Positions 5,942 through 14,385 of a stretch of 30,879 bases of DNA are shown here, one piece after another (the first letter of the stretch is position 1; each line of letters begins with the position of its first letter). A program made the position numbers and the translations under genes. The DNA is taken from NCBI GenBank assembly GCA_934098555.1, contig CAKOOQ010000013.1, forward strand, positions 1 through 30,879. Direction: 5' to 3'. This DNA is from an uncultured Bacilli bacterium. Lineage in GTDB: Bacteria; Bacillota_I; Bacilli_A; RF39; UBA660. The notes under the pieces were generated by a model. It was not told where the DNA came from. It saw only the letters and a list, made by a program, of their open reading frames with translations, and ran no database searches.

Positions 5942-8848
5942 ATGATACCTCTTAAAGTGACAACCGATTATACTTTATTAGAAAGTACCCTTACCATTCC
6001 TAAACTTGTTTTATTTTTAAAAAAATATCATATAAAAGCTTGTGGTATTTGTGATACTAATTTATCTGGTCTAATGGAATTTAAAGAAGCTATGGAAAAA
6101 GAGGGAATAAAGCCTCTTCTTGGACTGGATGTTAAACTAGATGATGTAAGGCTTTATGTTTATGCGAAAGATAATGAAGGCTATCAAAGTCTTTTGAAAA
6201 TAAATACGCTTTATGAAAAAAAAGAATTAACCCTTTCTTTTATTGAAGAAAAAAGCAAACATTTACAAATTATTTTACCGTATGCTTATATGGAAAAGTA
6301 TGATCAATTAAAGCATTTTCCTTATATTTATGTTGGTTATACTTCTTACATGCAAAAAAATAATGCTTTATTAAAAACCAAACATCTTGTTTTTTGTCCT
6401 GATTTCAAAGCTTTTTCTCTAAAGGAAGTAAAATGTCTACAAATTTTAGAAGCCATAAAAAACAATAGTACTTTAGAAGAGATAGAACTTAAAGAGTATC
6501 GAGAAAATGTCATAGAATCTTATTTTAAAGAAGAAATAGAGGATGAAACAGAAGAATTTATCAATGGTTTTGCCAAGATTTATTTTCCTAAAAACTCTTA
6601 TATTCCTAAGTATTTAAAAGAGGAAGATTCGAAAGAATACTTAAGAAAGCTCGCTAATAAAGGCCTTTTAAAGCGGTGTCAAAATGCTATACCCGTAGAA
6701 TATCAAAAACGTCTTGATTACGAATTAGCCGTTATTTTTAAAATGGGTTTTGCCGATTATTTCTTAATTGTCTATGATTATGTATTATATGCTAAGAAAA
6801 ACAATATTATGGTTGGCGTAGGTCGTGGAAGCGCCGTGGGCTCTTTAGTCAGTTATTCTTTAGGTATTACCGATATCGATCCTTTAAAATATCATTTACT
6901 ATTTGAACGTTTTTTAAATCCCGAACGTATTACGATGCCTGATATTGATATTGACTTTGAAGAAAAAGGTAGAGAAGACGTTATCGCTTATGTTATGCGA
7001 CGTTACGGCAAAGAAAATGTTTCCCATATTATTACGTTTGGAACACTAAAAAGTCGCCTTGTTGTTCGTTCTGTCGGTAAAGCTTTAAATATTGATGCCC
7101 ATCTTGTTGATAGTCTTTCTAAGATGTTAGATCCTCGTCTTTCTTTAAAAGAAAACCTAGATCAGGAAAATTTAAAAGCAAAGATAAAGGAAAATAAAAG
7201 TTTAACAGAATTAACTTATTATGCCTTACAATTAGAAGGACTAAAAAAACATATCTCCGTACATGCCGCAGGTATTGTCGTATCAAGTAAGCCATTAGAT
7301 GAGGTTATACCGGTAAGGTATTTAAATAACGATTTACTAACGGGATTTACGATGAACTACTTAGAGAGTTTAGGTCTTTTAAAGATGGATTTTTTAGTCA
7401 TTACCAATTTAGATATTATAAAAAATATTTTAAATTTAATTAAAGAACATACGGGACAAACGCTTTTACTAAAAGATATTTATTTAGATGATAAAAAGGT
7501 TTTAAATTTATTTTGTAAGGGAGATACCTTAGGAATTTTTCAGTTTGATAGTCCTGGGATGAACCGGTTTTTAAAAGAGTTAAAACCGTCTTCTTTTAAT
7601 GATATGATTAGTGCTATTGCTCTTTATCGACCAGGTCCTATGGATAATATTCCTTCGTTTATCAAGCGAAAGGAAAAGAAAGAACCCATCACGTATTTGC
7701 ACCCTGATTTAGAACCTATTTTAAAAGAAACGTATGGTATTATTGTTTACCAAGAACAAATCATGCAAATCTTAAGTCTTATGGGGGGATTTTCTTTCGC
7801 AGCAGCCGATACAATCCGAAGGGCGATGAGTAAAAAGAAAAAAGAACAAATTGAAAGTTTTGAAGAAAAATTTATTTCAGGAGCGATAAAAAAAGGATAT
7901 GATAAAGCCCTTGCTAAAGAAACATATGCTTTAATCTATAAATTTGCTAATTATGGGTTTAATAAATCCCATTCGGTTGCTTATGCCTTTATGGGCTATT
8001 TAATGGCTTATTTAAAGTGTTATTATCCTCTTTATTTTGTGACGAGTATTTTAAATCTTTCTTTAGATAGTGTTGTTAAAACACAAGATTATTTATCTTT
8101 AGCCAAACGTTATAAAATCAAGATTTTACCCCCTGATATTAATTTAAGTAGCCATAAATATGAAATTCAAAATGGCTCTTTACGGACACCTTTTAATATC
8201 ATTCGAAACCTTGGTAATGTCGTTTCTAAAAACATCCTCTTAAATCGTAAGGACGGACCTTATTTAGACTTTTATGACTTTGTACGACGTAATATAAAAA
8301 GCAGTATAAGTGCTAAAACACTGGAAATTTTAATCAAAGCTGGCTGTTTTGATACCTTCGGGTATAATCATAATACACTTTTAAAAAATATTCCCAATGC
8401 CCTTTCTTACGCCTCACTTGCTTGTGATATGGATGCCGAATTTATCTTAAAGCCAGAAATGAAGATAGAAAAAGAAGAAAGTGATGGCGAAAAAAAAGCC
8501 GACGAGAAAGAAATTTTTGGTTTTTATTTAAGTAATCATCCGGCCAGTGCTTACCAAGATAAAAGATTATGCAAAATAGAATATGTTAAAGAAAATTATA
8601 ATAAGCCAGTTTTGTGCGTTGTTTTAATTGATAAAATAAGGGTGATTAAAACGAAAAATAATGAAGATATGGCCTTTTTAACGGCAAGTGATGAAACAGG
8701 CAGTTTAAGCTTCGTTTGTTTTGCCAGTATTATGCCCAAATTGAAATTGATTAAAGAAGGCGACCTTGTTCTTATAAAAGGCCGCGTGGCAAGGCGTTTT
8801 GATGCCTATCAAGTAAATATTATGGACATTGAAAAAAAGAATGGCTAA
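5942..8848 (+). CDS. dnaE: DNA polymerase III alpha subunit DnaE
   Basis: Replicative C-family polymerase; in Firmicutes DnaE extends RNA primers before handing over to PolC. The order is an N-terminal PHP-like domain, a palm with GVGRGSAVGS (about residue 290) and the catalytic aspartates in PDIDIDF (about 333-338), the conserved HAAGIVV and YRPGPMDNIP segments, helix-hairpin-helix region, and a C-terminal OB fold. About 968 residues makes it shorter than Bacillus DnaE. The PHP start reads LKVTTDYTLLES where active versions have a His-x-His pattern, so the PHP metal site looks lost. I choose ATG 5942 because AGGTGAGG precedes it; an in-frame GTG at 5933 overlaps that ribosome binding site. 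polC follows directly. Confidence 0.95.
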   Translation: MIPLKVTTDYTLLESTLTIPKLVLFLKKYHIKACGICDTNLSGLMEFKEAMEKEGIKPLLGLDVKLDDVRLYVYAKDNEGYQSLLKINTLYEKKELTLSFIEEKSKHLQIILPYAYMEKYDQLKHFPYIYVGYTSYMQKNNALLKTKHLVFCPDFKAFSLKEVKCLQILEAIKNNSTLEEIELKEYRENVIESYFKEEIEDETEEFINGFAKIYFPKNSYIPKYLKEEDSKEYLRKLANKGLLKRCQNAIPVEYQKRLDYELAVIFKMGFADYFLIVYDYVLYAKKNNIMVGVGRGSAVGSLVSYSLGITDIDPLKYHLLFERFLNPERITMPDIDIDFEEKGREDVIAYVMRRYGKENVSHIITFGTLKSRLVVRSVGKALNIDAHLVDSLSKMLDPRLSLKENLDQENLKAKIKENKSLTELTYYALQLEGLKKHISVHAAGIVVSSKPLDEVIPVRYLNNDLLTGFTMNYLESLGLLKMDFLVITNLDIIKNILNLIKEHTGQTLLLKDIYLDDKKVLNLFCKGDTLGIFQFDSPGMNRFLKELKPSSFNDMISAIALYRPGPMDNIPSFIKRKEKKEPITYLHPDLEPILKETYGIIVYQEQIMQILSLMGGFSFAAADTIRRAMSKKKKEQIESFEEKFISGAIKKGYDKALAKETYALIYKFANYGFNKSHSVAYAFMGYLMAYLKCYYPLYFVTSILNLSLDSVVKTQDYLSLAKRYKIKILPPDINLSSHKYEIQNGSLRTPFNIIRNLGNVVSKNILLNRKDGPYLDFYDFVRRNIKSSISAKTLEILIKAGCFDTFGYNHNTLLKNIPNALSYASLACDMDAEFILKPEMKIEKEESDGEKKADEKEIFGFYLSNHPASAYQDKRLCKIEYVKENYNKPVLCVVLIDKIRVIKTKNNEDMAFLTASDETGSLSFVCFASIMPKLKLIKEGDLVLIKGRVARRFDAYQVNIMDIEKKNG

Positions 8849-8858
8849 ATGATATTAT
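8829..8858 (+). promoter_or_regulatory. Possible promoter of polC
   Basis: TTGAAA (8829-8834), 18-bp spacer, TATTAT (8853-8858), overlapping the end of dnaE. It would allow polC to be expressed apart from dnaE, but read-through from dnaE is also possible because no terminator is visible between the genes. Confidence 0.4.
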
Positions 8859-8911
8859 TATCCTAGACAAAAGAAAAAAATAATGTTATAAACGTGAAAG
8901 GAAGTGGATGT

Positions 8912-11900
8912 ATGCAAGAGGATGTAAAAAGATTTTTAGATAGTATTTCGTATGATAAAGATTACGAAGAATTAAAGAAGTTAAGTATTGAAAAAGTATA
9001 CTTAAATAAAGCCAAGCGTTTATTTAATGTGGTGATGGTAAGTGAGGATTTGTTACCTTATGAAGTGGCTTCCTCTTTGCTTTTAGCCAGTCAAAATAAA
9101 ATACATGGTAAAGAAAATTGTGTGATAACTTTAAAGTATAATAAAATGAATGAAGAGACATTAAAAGGATATTTAGATAATCTTTTAAAAGTGTATAAAA
9201 TGAAAAAACCTTCTTTAAGTGGAGTTTTAAGTACGGTTCCTCAAATTGAAGAAAATAAAGTTTCTTTTGAAGTTAGTAATAAAGCCGAAGAAGAAGATTT
9301 AAAAAGAGAATTTTATTATATGGAAGAAGATTTAGAACATTTTGGTATTACCGATATTACTTTTTCGATTTCTTTAAATGAAGAACTTAAAAAAAGTATT
9401 CAAGAAGAGATTGAAAAAGAAAAAATGGAAACTAAAGTGGTAGAAGAAAAGCCTAAAATTGAGGGTAATATTATTATTGGTAGAGAAATTAATGGGGAAA
9501 AAACGGCGATTAATAATATTATGGGCGAACAAAAAGGGGTTATTTTAGAAGCCTATGTGTTTGGTATAGATACGTTAGAAAGAGAAAATATTAATATTAT
9601 CACTTTAAAAATTAGTGATAAAACCAACTCTTTACTAGCGAAAATTTTTAAAAAAGATAAAAAAGAATACCAAGCTGTGATGAGTACTTTAAAAGTAGGT
9701 AAGTGGTTCCGTTTTCAAGGTAATGTCGAATATGATAACTTTGCCCGTGACTTTGTTTTAGGCGTCCGTAATATGGAAAAAATTGATAGTCAAGATGAAG
9801 TTGTTAAAGATGAGGCTGAAATACCAAGAGTAGAACTTCATATGCATACCATGATGAGTGCCATGGATGGTGTTATTGACGCGACAAAGATTGTTTCCTA
9901 CGTTTCCAAAATGGGTCAAAAAGCAGTTGCCATAACCGATCATAACTGTGTCCAAGCTTTTCCAGATTTATTCCATAGTGTTGAGGCTTATAATAAAGGA
10001 AAAGAAGGAAAAGATTGTTTTAAAGTTCTTTATGGTACGGAGATGAATATTGTAAATGACGATGTGGACTTTATTTTTAATCCTCGCACCTTTTCTTTAC
10101 TTGAAGATACCTATGTTGTGTTCGATACCGAGACGACTGGGTTTTATGCCGGCTCTGACCAAATGATTGAAATTGGCGCCGTTAAAATTCAAAACGGTAA
10201 GATACTAGACCGTTTTGATGAACTTATTGATCCTCACCGTCCTTTGCCAAGAAAAATAACCGAACTTACTTTTATCACGGATGAAATGCTTCACGGCAAA
10301 GATAGTGAAGAAAATGTCACAAAAAGATTTTTAGAATGGGCAGGGGACCTTCCAATGGTTGCCCATAATGCTAAGTTCGATATTTCTTTCATGAAAGCTG
10401 CTTGCAATAAATATGGTTTTAAAGAATTTGATGCAACTGTTTTAGATACGATGAGCCTTGCTCGTATGTTACATCCTGATTGGCCTAATCATAAACTACA
10501 AACTTTAACCAAAAGACTTGATGTGCCTTGGGATGAAGAAAAGCACCATCGTGCCGATTATGATGCCGAAGGAACCGCTATATGCTTCTATAAAATGTGT
10601 AAAGTTTTGAGCGACCGCAATATTGAAACAACAGATCACTTATTAGAAGAAGTGGATATGGATGCGTTAGTACGATTTAGTTATCCTTTTCATGCCTGTT
10701 TAATTGCAAAGGATAGGGTTGGCCTTAAAAACCTTTTCAAAATTATTTCCATTGCGAATACAAAATATTTATACAAAAATGAGCAGCCTAAGATTCCTAG
10801 ACGAGATATTTCTAAATTAAGAGAAGGCTTATTAATTGGTTCAGGTTGTATCAACGGTGAAATTTTTGATAAAGCCGGCAGTAAAGAAGATGAAGAACTC
10901 GTTAATATGATGAGTTTCTATGATTATATCGAGGTTCAACCGATTAGTGCCTTTGAACACTTAATTGGTCCCGAAAGAAAATTTCAAAGTGTCTATGAAG
11001 CCGAAGAATACATTAAAAGAATTGTGCGAGTGGCCAAAGAAGCTGGTAAACCTGTCGTTGCAACAGGTGATGTTCATAACTTAACGAAAGATGATAAAAT
11101 CTATCGGGAAATTATTGTTAATCAAAAATTCAATGGTAAGTTACACCCATTAAATAGAAGGGGTATTAATGTACCCAATATGTATTTAAAAACAACCGCG
11201 GAAATGCTAGATGATTTCAAATTCTTAGGTGAAGATTTAGCTTATGAAATTGTTGTTACAAATACTAATAAAATTGCCGAGATGGTTGAAGAAATTGAAG
11301 TTATTATTGATACAGGTGGTATTCCTTTTGCTCCCAAGATTGAAAACTCTCAAATGATTGTTACCGAAATGGTTTATAATAAAGCCAAAGAATGGTACGG
11401 CGAACCTTTACCTTATCATATCGAGGAACGTATTGCCTTAGAGTTATACGGAGCTCCTTTAATTGAGGCCGTTAAGAAAAATGCTTCTAGTGATGAAGCA
11501 GAAATATATAAAAGACTTCATGAAGTTATTTTAAAAGGTCCAGAAAGTGTCCAAGAAGAAATTTCTGTTTCTATTTTAAAAGAAGAACCGGAACTTAGTA
11601 AAGAAGAAGCCTTAAAAAAAGCCCAAGACAAAATGACCGCGATTATCGGGGCTAACTTTGATGTTATTTATTTAATTGCTCAAAAACTTGTTAAACACTC
11701 TAATGATGAAGGCTTTTTAGTAGGATCACGTGGTTCCGTCGGATCTTCTTTTGTCGCCAATCTTATGGGGATTACGGAGGTAAATAGTTTGGCTCCGCAT
11801 TATCGTTGTCCAAAATGTCAATATAGCCAGTTTAATGATGATAATGGCGAACCTTTAGGTAATAGTTGTAAGGATGGTTTTGACCTTCCCGATAAAAAGT

Positions 11901-13438
11901 GCCCTAAGTGTGGCACACGCATGCATAAAGACGGTCACGATATTCCATTTCAAACTTTCCTTGGGTTTAACGCCGATAAAGTACCCGATATTGACTTAAA
12001 CTTCTCCGATTTAAATCAAGCCAGCGCCCATGAATATACCAAAGTACTCTTTGGTGTCGATAATGTTTACCGGGCTGGAACGATTGGAACGGTTGCTGAA
12101 AAAACAGCCTTTGGTTATGTCAAAGGTTACTGCGAAAATAAAAATATTATCATGCGTAATATTGAGATTGAACGTTTGGCTATCGGTTGTACAGGCTGTA
12201 AAAGAACAACCGGCCAGCACCCAGGAGGAATCGTCGTTATTCCAGGATACATGGATGTTTATGATTTTACACCTTTTCAGTTTCCAGCCGAAGATCCAAC
12301 CAGTGTTTGGCGAACAACCCATTTTGATTATCATGCTATCGACCAAGACGTTTTAAAACTTGATATTTTAGGTCATACCGACCCAACTCAACTGCGAATG
12401 ATTCAAGATTTAACGGGTGATAATATCACCGAAGTGCCTTTAGATGATAAAGAAACGATGAGTATCTTTACCAGTACAAAAGCCTTAGGTGTCACCAAAG
12501 AACAAATAATGTGTGATACGGGTACCTTAGGCGTTCCGGAGTTTGGTACGCCATTTACCATCCAACTTGTTAAAGATACAAAACCAACCACTTTTGCCGA
12601 GCTTATTAAAATATCTGGTCTTGCTCATGGTACCGATGTATGGCTCGGTAATGCCCAAGAACTTATTCAAAAAAATATTGTACCATTTGCCAAAGTTATT
12701 GGTTGTCGTGACGACATCATGGTTGAGCTTATGTATGGGGGCCTAGAGCCTTATAAGGCTTTTAAAATTATGGAATTTGTTCGTAAAGGAAAGGCTAGTA
12801 AAGACCCTGAAACATGGGCAGGTTATGTTGAAACAATGAAAAAAGCAAATATTCCGGATTGGTTTATTACATCTTGTCAAAAAATAAAGTACATGTTTCC
12901 AAAAGCTCATGCGGCCGCTTATGTTACAAGTGCTTATCGTATTGCTTGGTATAAAGTACATAAACCCCTTGTTTATTATTGCAGTTATTTTTCAACTCGT
13001 TTCCAAGATTTTGATATTGATGTTATGTGTAAAGGTTATGACGCGATAAAAGCTAAGATGGTTGAGATACAAGCTAAAGGCTATGACGCAACAAACAAAG
13101 AATCCTCTTTACTTGAAACGTTAAAGCTTGCTTTAGAAGCGACTGCTAGGGGAATTAAATTTGAAACGATTGACATTGAAAAAAGTGATGGGGCTAATTT
13201 CATTATGGATGAAAAAGAAAACGGTCTTATCATGCCATTTAGAAGCTTAGATGGTTTGGGTGATTCTGTGGCAACTCAAATTATTAAAGAAAGACAAGAA
13301 AAAGCTTTCTATAGTATTGAAGATTTTGCCAGTCGTGGTAAAGTAAACCAAACAACAATTGAAAAGATGCGTTCGATGGGTATTTTTGGCTCTATGCCTG
13401 AGACAAGTCAATTAAGTTTATTTGATGGTGTTTTTTAA
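8912..13438 (+). CDS. polC: DNA polymerase III PolC, Gram-positive type, with proofreading exonuclease
   Basis: Main replicative polymerase of low-GC Gram-positives. The domain order is complete: N-terminal domain, OB fold (about 195-300), PHP domain with an intact motif VELHMHTMMS (about 306) and TDHN, an inserted DnaQ-type 3'-5' exonuclease (VFDTETTGF about 402, later HNAKFD and HHRADYDAEGT), a four-Cys zinc finger (CPKC, then CPKCG, about 966-1006), the catalytic aspartates in PDIDLNF (about 1024), then fingers and a C-terminal region ending with a beta-clamp-like QLSLFD. About 1508 residues is typical. ATG 8912 has AGGAAGTGGA upstream; an in-frame GTG at 8894 lies before that site. The PHP metal residues are kept here, unlike in the neighbouring DnaE. 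Confidence 0.97.
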   Translation: MQEDVKRFLDSISYDKDYEELKKLSIEKVYLNKAKRLFNVVMVSEDLLPYEVASSLLLASQNKIHGKENCVITLKYNKMNEETLKGYLDNLLKVYKMKKPSLSGVLSTVPQIEENKVSFEVSNKAEEEDLKREFYYMEEDLEHFGITDITFSISLNEELKKSIQEEIEKEKMETKVVEEKPKIEGNIIIGREINGEKTAINNIMGEQKGVILEAYVFGIDTLERENINIITLKISDKTNSLLAKIFKKDKKEYQAVMSTLKVGKWFRFQGNVEYDNFARDFVLGVRNMEKIDSQDEVVKDEAEIPRVELHMHTMMSAMDGVIDATKIVSYVSKMGQKAVAITDHNCVQAFPDLFHSVEAYNKGKEGKDCFKVLYGTEMNIVNDDVDFIFNPRTFSLLEDTYVVFDTETTGFYAGSDQMIEIGAVKIQNGKILDRFDELIDPHRPLPRKITELTFITDEMLHGKDSEENVTKRFLEWAGDLPMVAHNAKFDISFMKAACNKYGFKEFDATVLDTMSLARMLHPDWPNHKLQTLTKRLDVPWDEEKHHRADYDAEGTAICFYKMCKVLSDRNIETTDHLLEEVDMDALVRFSYPFHACLIAKDRVGLKNLFKIISIANTKYLYKNEQPKIPRRDISKLREGLLIGSGCINGEIFDKAGSKEDEELVNMMSFYDYIEVQPISAFEHLIGPERKFQSVYEAEEYIKRIVRVAKEAGKPVVATGDVHNLTKDDKIYREIIVNQKFNGKLHPLNRRGINVPNMYLKTTAEMLDDFKFLGEDLAYEIVVTNTNKIAEMVEEIEVIIDTGGIPFAPKIENSQMIVTEMVYNKAKEWYGEPLPYHIEERIALELYGAPLIEAVKKNASSDEAEIYKRLHEVILKGPESVQEEISVSILKEEPELSKEEALKKAQDKMTAIIGANFDVIYLIAQKLVKHSNDEGFLVGSRGSVGSSFVANLMGITEVNSLAPHYRCPKCQYSQFNDDNGEPLGNSCKDGFDLPDKKCPKCGTRMHKDGHDIPFQTFLGFNADKVPDIDLNFSDLNQASAHEYTKVLFGVDNVYRAGTIGTVAEKTAFGYVKGYCENKNIIMRNIEIERLAIGCTGCKRTTGQHPGGIVVIPGYMDVYDFTPFQFPAEDPTSVWRTTHFDYHAIDQDVLKLDILGHTDPTQLRMIQDLTGDNITEVPLDDKETMSIFTSTKALGVTKEQIMCDTGTLGVPEFGTPFTIQLVKDTKPTTFAELIKISGLAHGTDVWLGNAQELIQKNIVPFAKVIGCRDDIMVELMYGGLEPYKAFKIMEFVRKGKASKDPETWAGYVETMKKANIPDWFITSCQKIKYMFPKAHAAAYVTSAYRIAWYKVHKPLVYYCSYFSTRFQDFDIDVMCKGYDAIKAKMVEIQAKGYDATNKESSLLETLKLALEATARGIKFETIDIEKSDGANFIMDEKENGLIMPFRSLDGLGDSVATQIIKERQEKAFYSIEDFASRGKVNQTTIEKMRSMGIFGSMPETSQLSLFDGVF

Positions 13439-13440
13439 AA

Positions 13441-13503
13441 AGAACCTAAAATTCGTCGAATCTAAGTTTTGGATGCACTTATTTTCGCTTGAACTTAGGT
13501 TCT
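13441..13503 (+). repeat. Cluster of three related boxes with inverted repeats upstream of rpmG
   Basis: AGAACCTAA (13441-13449) is the exact reverse complement of TTAGGTTCT (13495-13503), and CTAAGTT (13462-13468) is that of AACTTAG (13492-13498). The repeats can be read as three copies of a near-palindrome like GAACCTAAGTTC: 13442-13454, 13458-13469 and, inverted, 13491-13502. The last box overlaps the -35 and spacer of the rpmG promoter. They could be operator sites, or alternative hairpins in any polC read-through transcript. Confidence 0.5.
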
Positions 13504-13517
13504 AACTATGCTAAAAT
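13489..13517 (+). promoter_or_regulatory. Promoter of rpmG-efp
   Basis: -35 TTGAAC (13489-13494), 17-bp spacer, -10 TAAAAT (13512-13517) with extended TGC. The spacer contains one arm of the inverted repeats described for 13441-13503. Confidence 0.65.
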
Positions 13518-13550
13518 ACATATAGTTTTGATGTGAGGAGGTAAAAAATA

Positions 13551-13724
13551 ATGGCTAAAAATGAAAACAGACAATTTTTTGGATTAAAATGCTCTCGTTG
13601 TGGAAAACAAATTCGTCCAACAATTAAGAACAAAAAAAATACTCCAGATAAAATGGAAATGAAAAAATATTGTCCTACTTGTCATCAAGTAACAGTATTT
13701 AAAGAAACTAAACTTGGAAAATAG
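13551..13724 (+). CDS. rpmG: 50S ribosomal protein L33 (zinc-binding form)
   Basis: A 57-residue basic protein with two CxxC pairs (CSRC and CPTC) enclosing the family signature KNTPDKMEMKKYCP, so it is the zinc-binding version of L33. GAGGAGG lies ten bases upstream of the ATG. It is followed after 15 bp by efp, with its own promoter upstream; the two probably form one transcript. Confidence 0.93.
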   Translation: MAKNENRQFFGLKCSRCGKQIRPTIKNKKNTPDKMEMKKYCPTCHQVTVFKETKLGK

Positions 13725-13739
13725 TAAGGAGAAAAGATT

Positions 13740-14300
13740 ATGAACATTAATATCAATGATATTAAAAACGGAATGACAATTATTTTAGATGGCAATCTTT
13801 GTCAAATTATTGAATTCCAACATGTTAAACCTGGAAAAGGTAGTGCTTTTGTTCGCATGAAAACAAAAAATCTAAGAACGGGTGCTGTTGTCGAAAATTC
13901 TTATAATACAAATATTAAAATTGAAAGAGCTCGTGTGGAACATAACCCTATGCAATTTTTATATGCTAACGGAGATAATTATGTTTTCATGAATACCGAA
14001 ACTTATGATCAAGTAGAAGTTCCAGGCAGCAAATTAGAAAACGAAAAACGTTTCTTAAAAGAAGGAATTGAAATAAAACTTGATTATTATGAAGGCGAAC
14101 TACTTGGTGTCACTTTACCAGAGAAAATTGAATTTGAAGTTGTTGAAACAGAACCTGCTGTTAAAGGTAACACAACAAATAACGCTATGAAAGATGCCAA
14201 AATTGAAACAGGCTATACGGTTAAAGTGCCATTATTCATTAACCAAGGAGAAAAAATTATTATCTCTACAAGTGATGGTAAATACTCAAGTAGAGCCTAA
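13740..14300 (+). CDS. efp: Translation elongation factor P
   Basis: Rescues ribosomes stalled at consecutive prolines. The 186-residue product has the three-domain layout: N-terminal KOW-like domain with the loop HVKPGKGSAFVR, where Lys33 sits at the position modified in other species, then two OB-type domains ending with IISTSDGKYSSRA. AAGGAG stands just before the ATG. Second gene after rpmG. There is no clear terminator in the 24 bp before the next promoter. Confidence 0.96.
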   Translation: MNININDIKNGMTIILDGNLCQIIEFQHVKPGKGSAFVRMKTKNLRTGAVVENSYNTNIKIERARVEHNPMQFLYANGDNYVFMNTETYDQVEVPGSKLENEKRFLKEGIEIKLDYYEGELLGVTLPEKIEFEVVETEPAVKGNTTNNAMKDAKIETGYTVKVPLFINQGEKIIISTSDGKYSSRA

Positions 14301-14324
14301 TATAAAATTATAGAAAAGATACTC

Positions 14325-14356
14325 TTGACACTCGGGGGGGGGGTATCTGTTATAAT
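14325..14356 (+). promoter_or_regulatory. Promoter with a G10 tract in its spacer, predicted phase-variable
   Basis: Consensus -35 TTGACA (14325-14330) and -10 TATAAT (14351-14356, extended TG) are separated by 20 bp, of which ten are consecutive G (14334-14343). Loss of three G would give the optimal 17 bp, loss of two 18 bp. Changing promoter strength by slippage of a G or C tract in the spacer is a known phase-variation mechanism, for example at Neisseria opc and porA. Confidence 0.75.
14334..14343 (+). repeat. Homopolymeric G tract, 10 bases, in a promoter spacer
   Basis: Ten consecutive G. Outside the two G10 tracts at 14334 and 16856 the longest G run I noticed in this AT-rich window is six. 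Copy number is expected to vary by slipped-strand mispairing. Confidence 0.9.
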
Positions 14357-14385
14357 CATCATAGGAAGACTGTGGTGATTTTTTT

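Noticed and set aside
7784..7789. G6 run in dnaE as a third contingency tract
   Set aside because: Six G is short, inside an essential gene, and unlikely to be a selected switch.
12011..12346. Open frames inside polC, both strands (12011-12346, 12030-12356, 12543-12746, 12743-12961)
   Set aside because: They lie within conserved polymerase coding sequence, have no binding sites and read as shadow frames.
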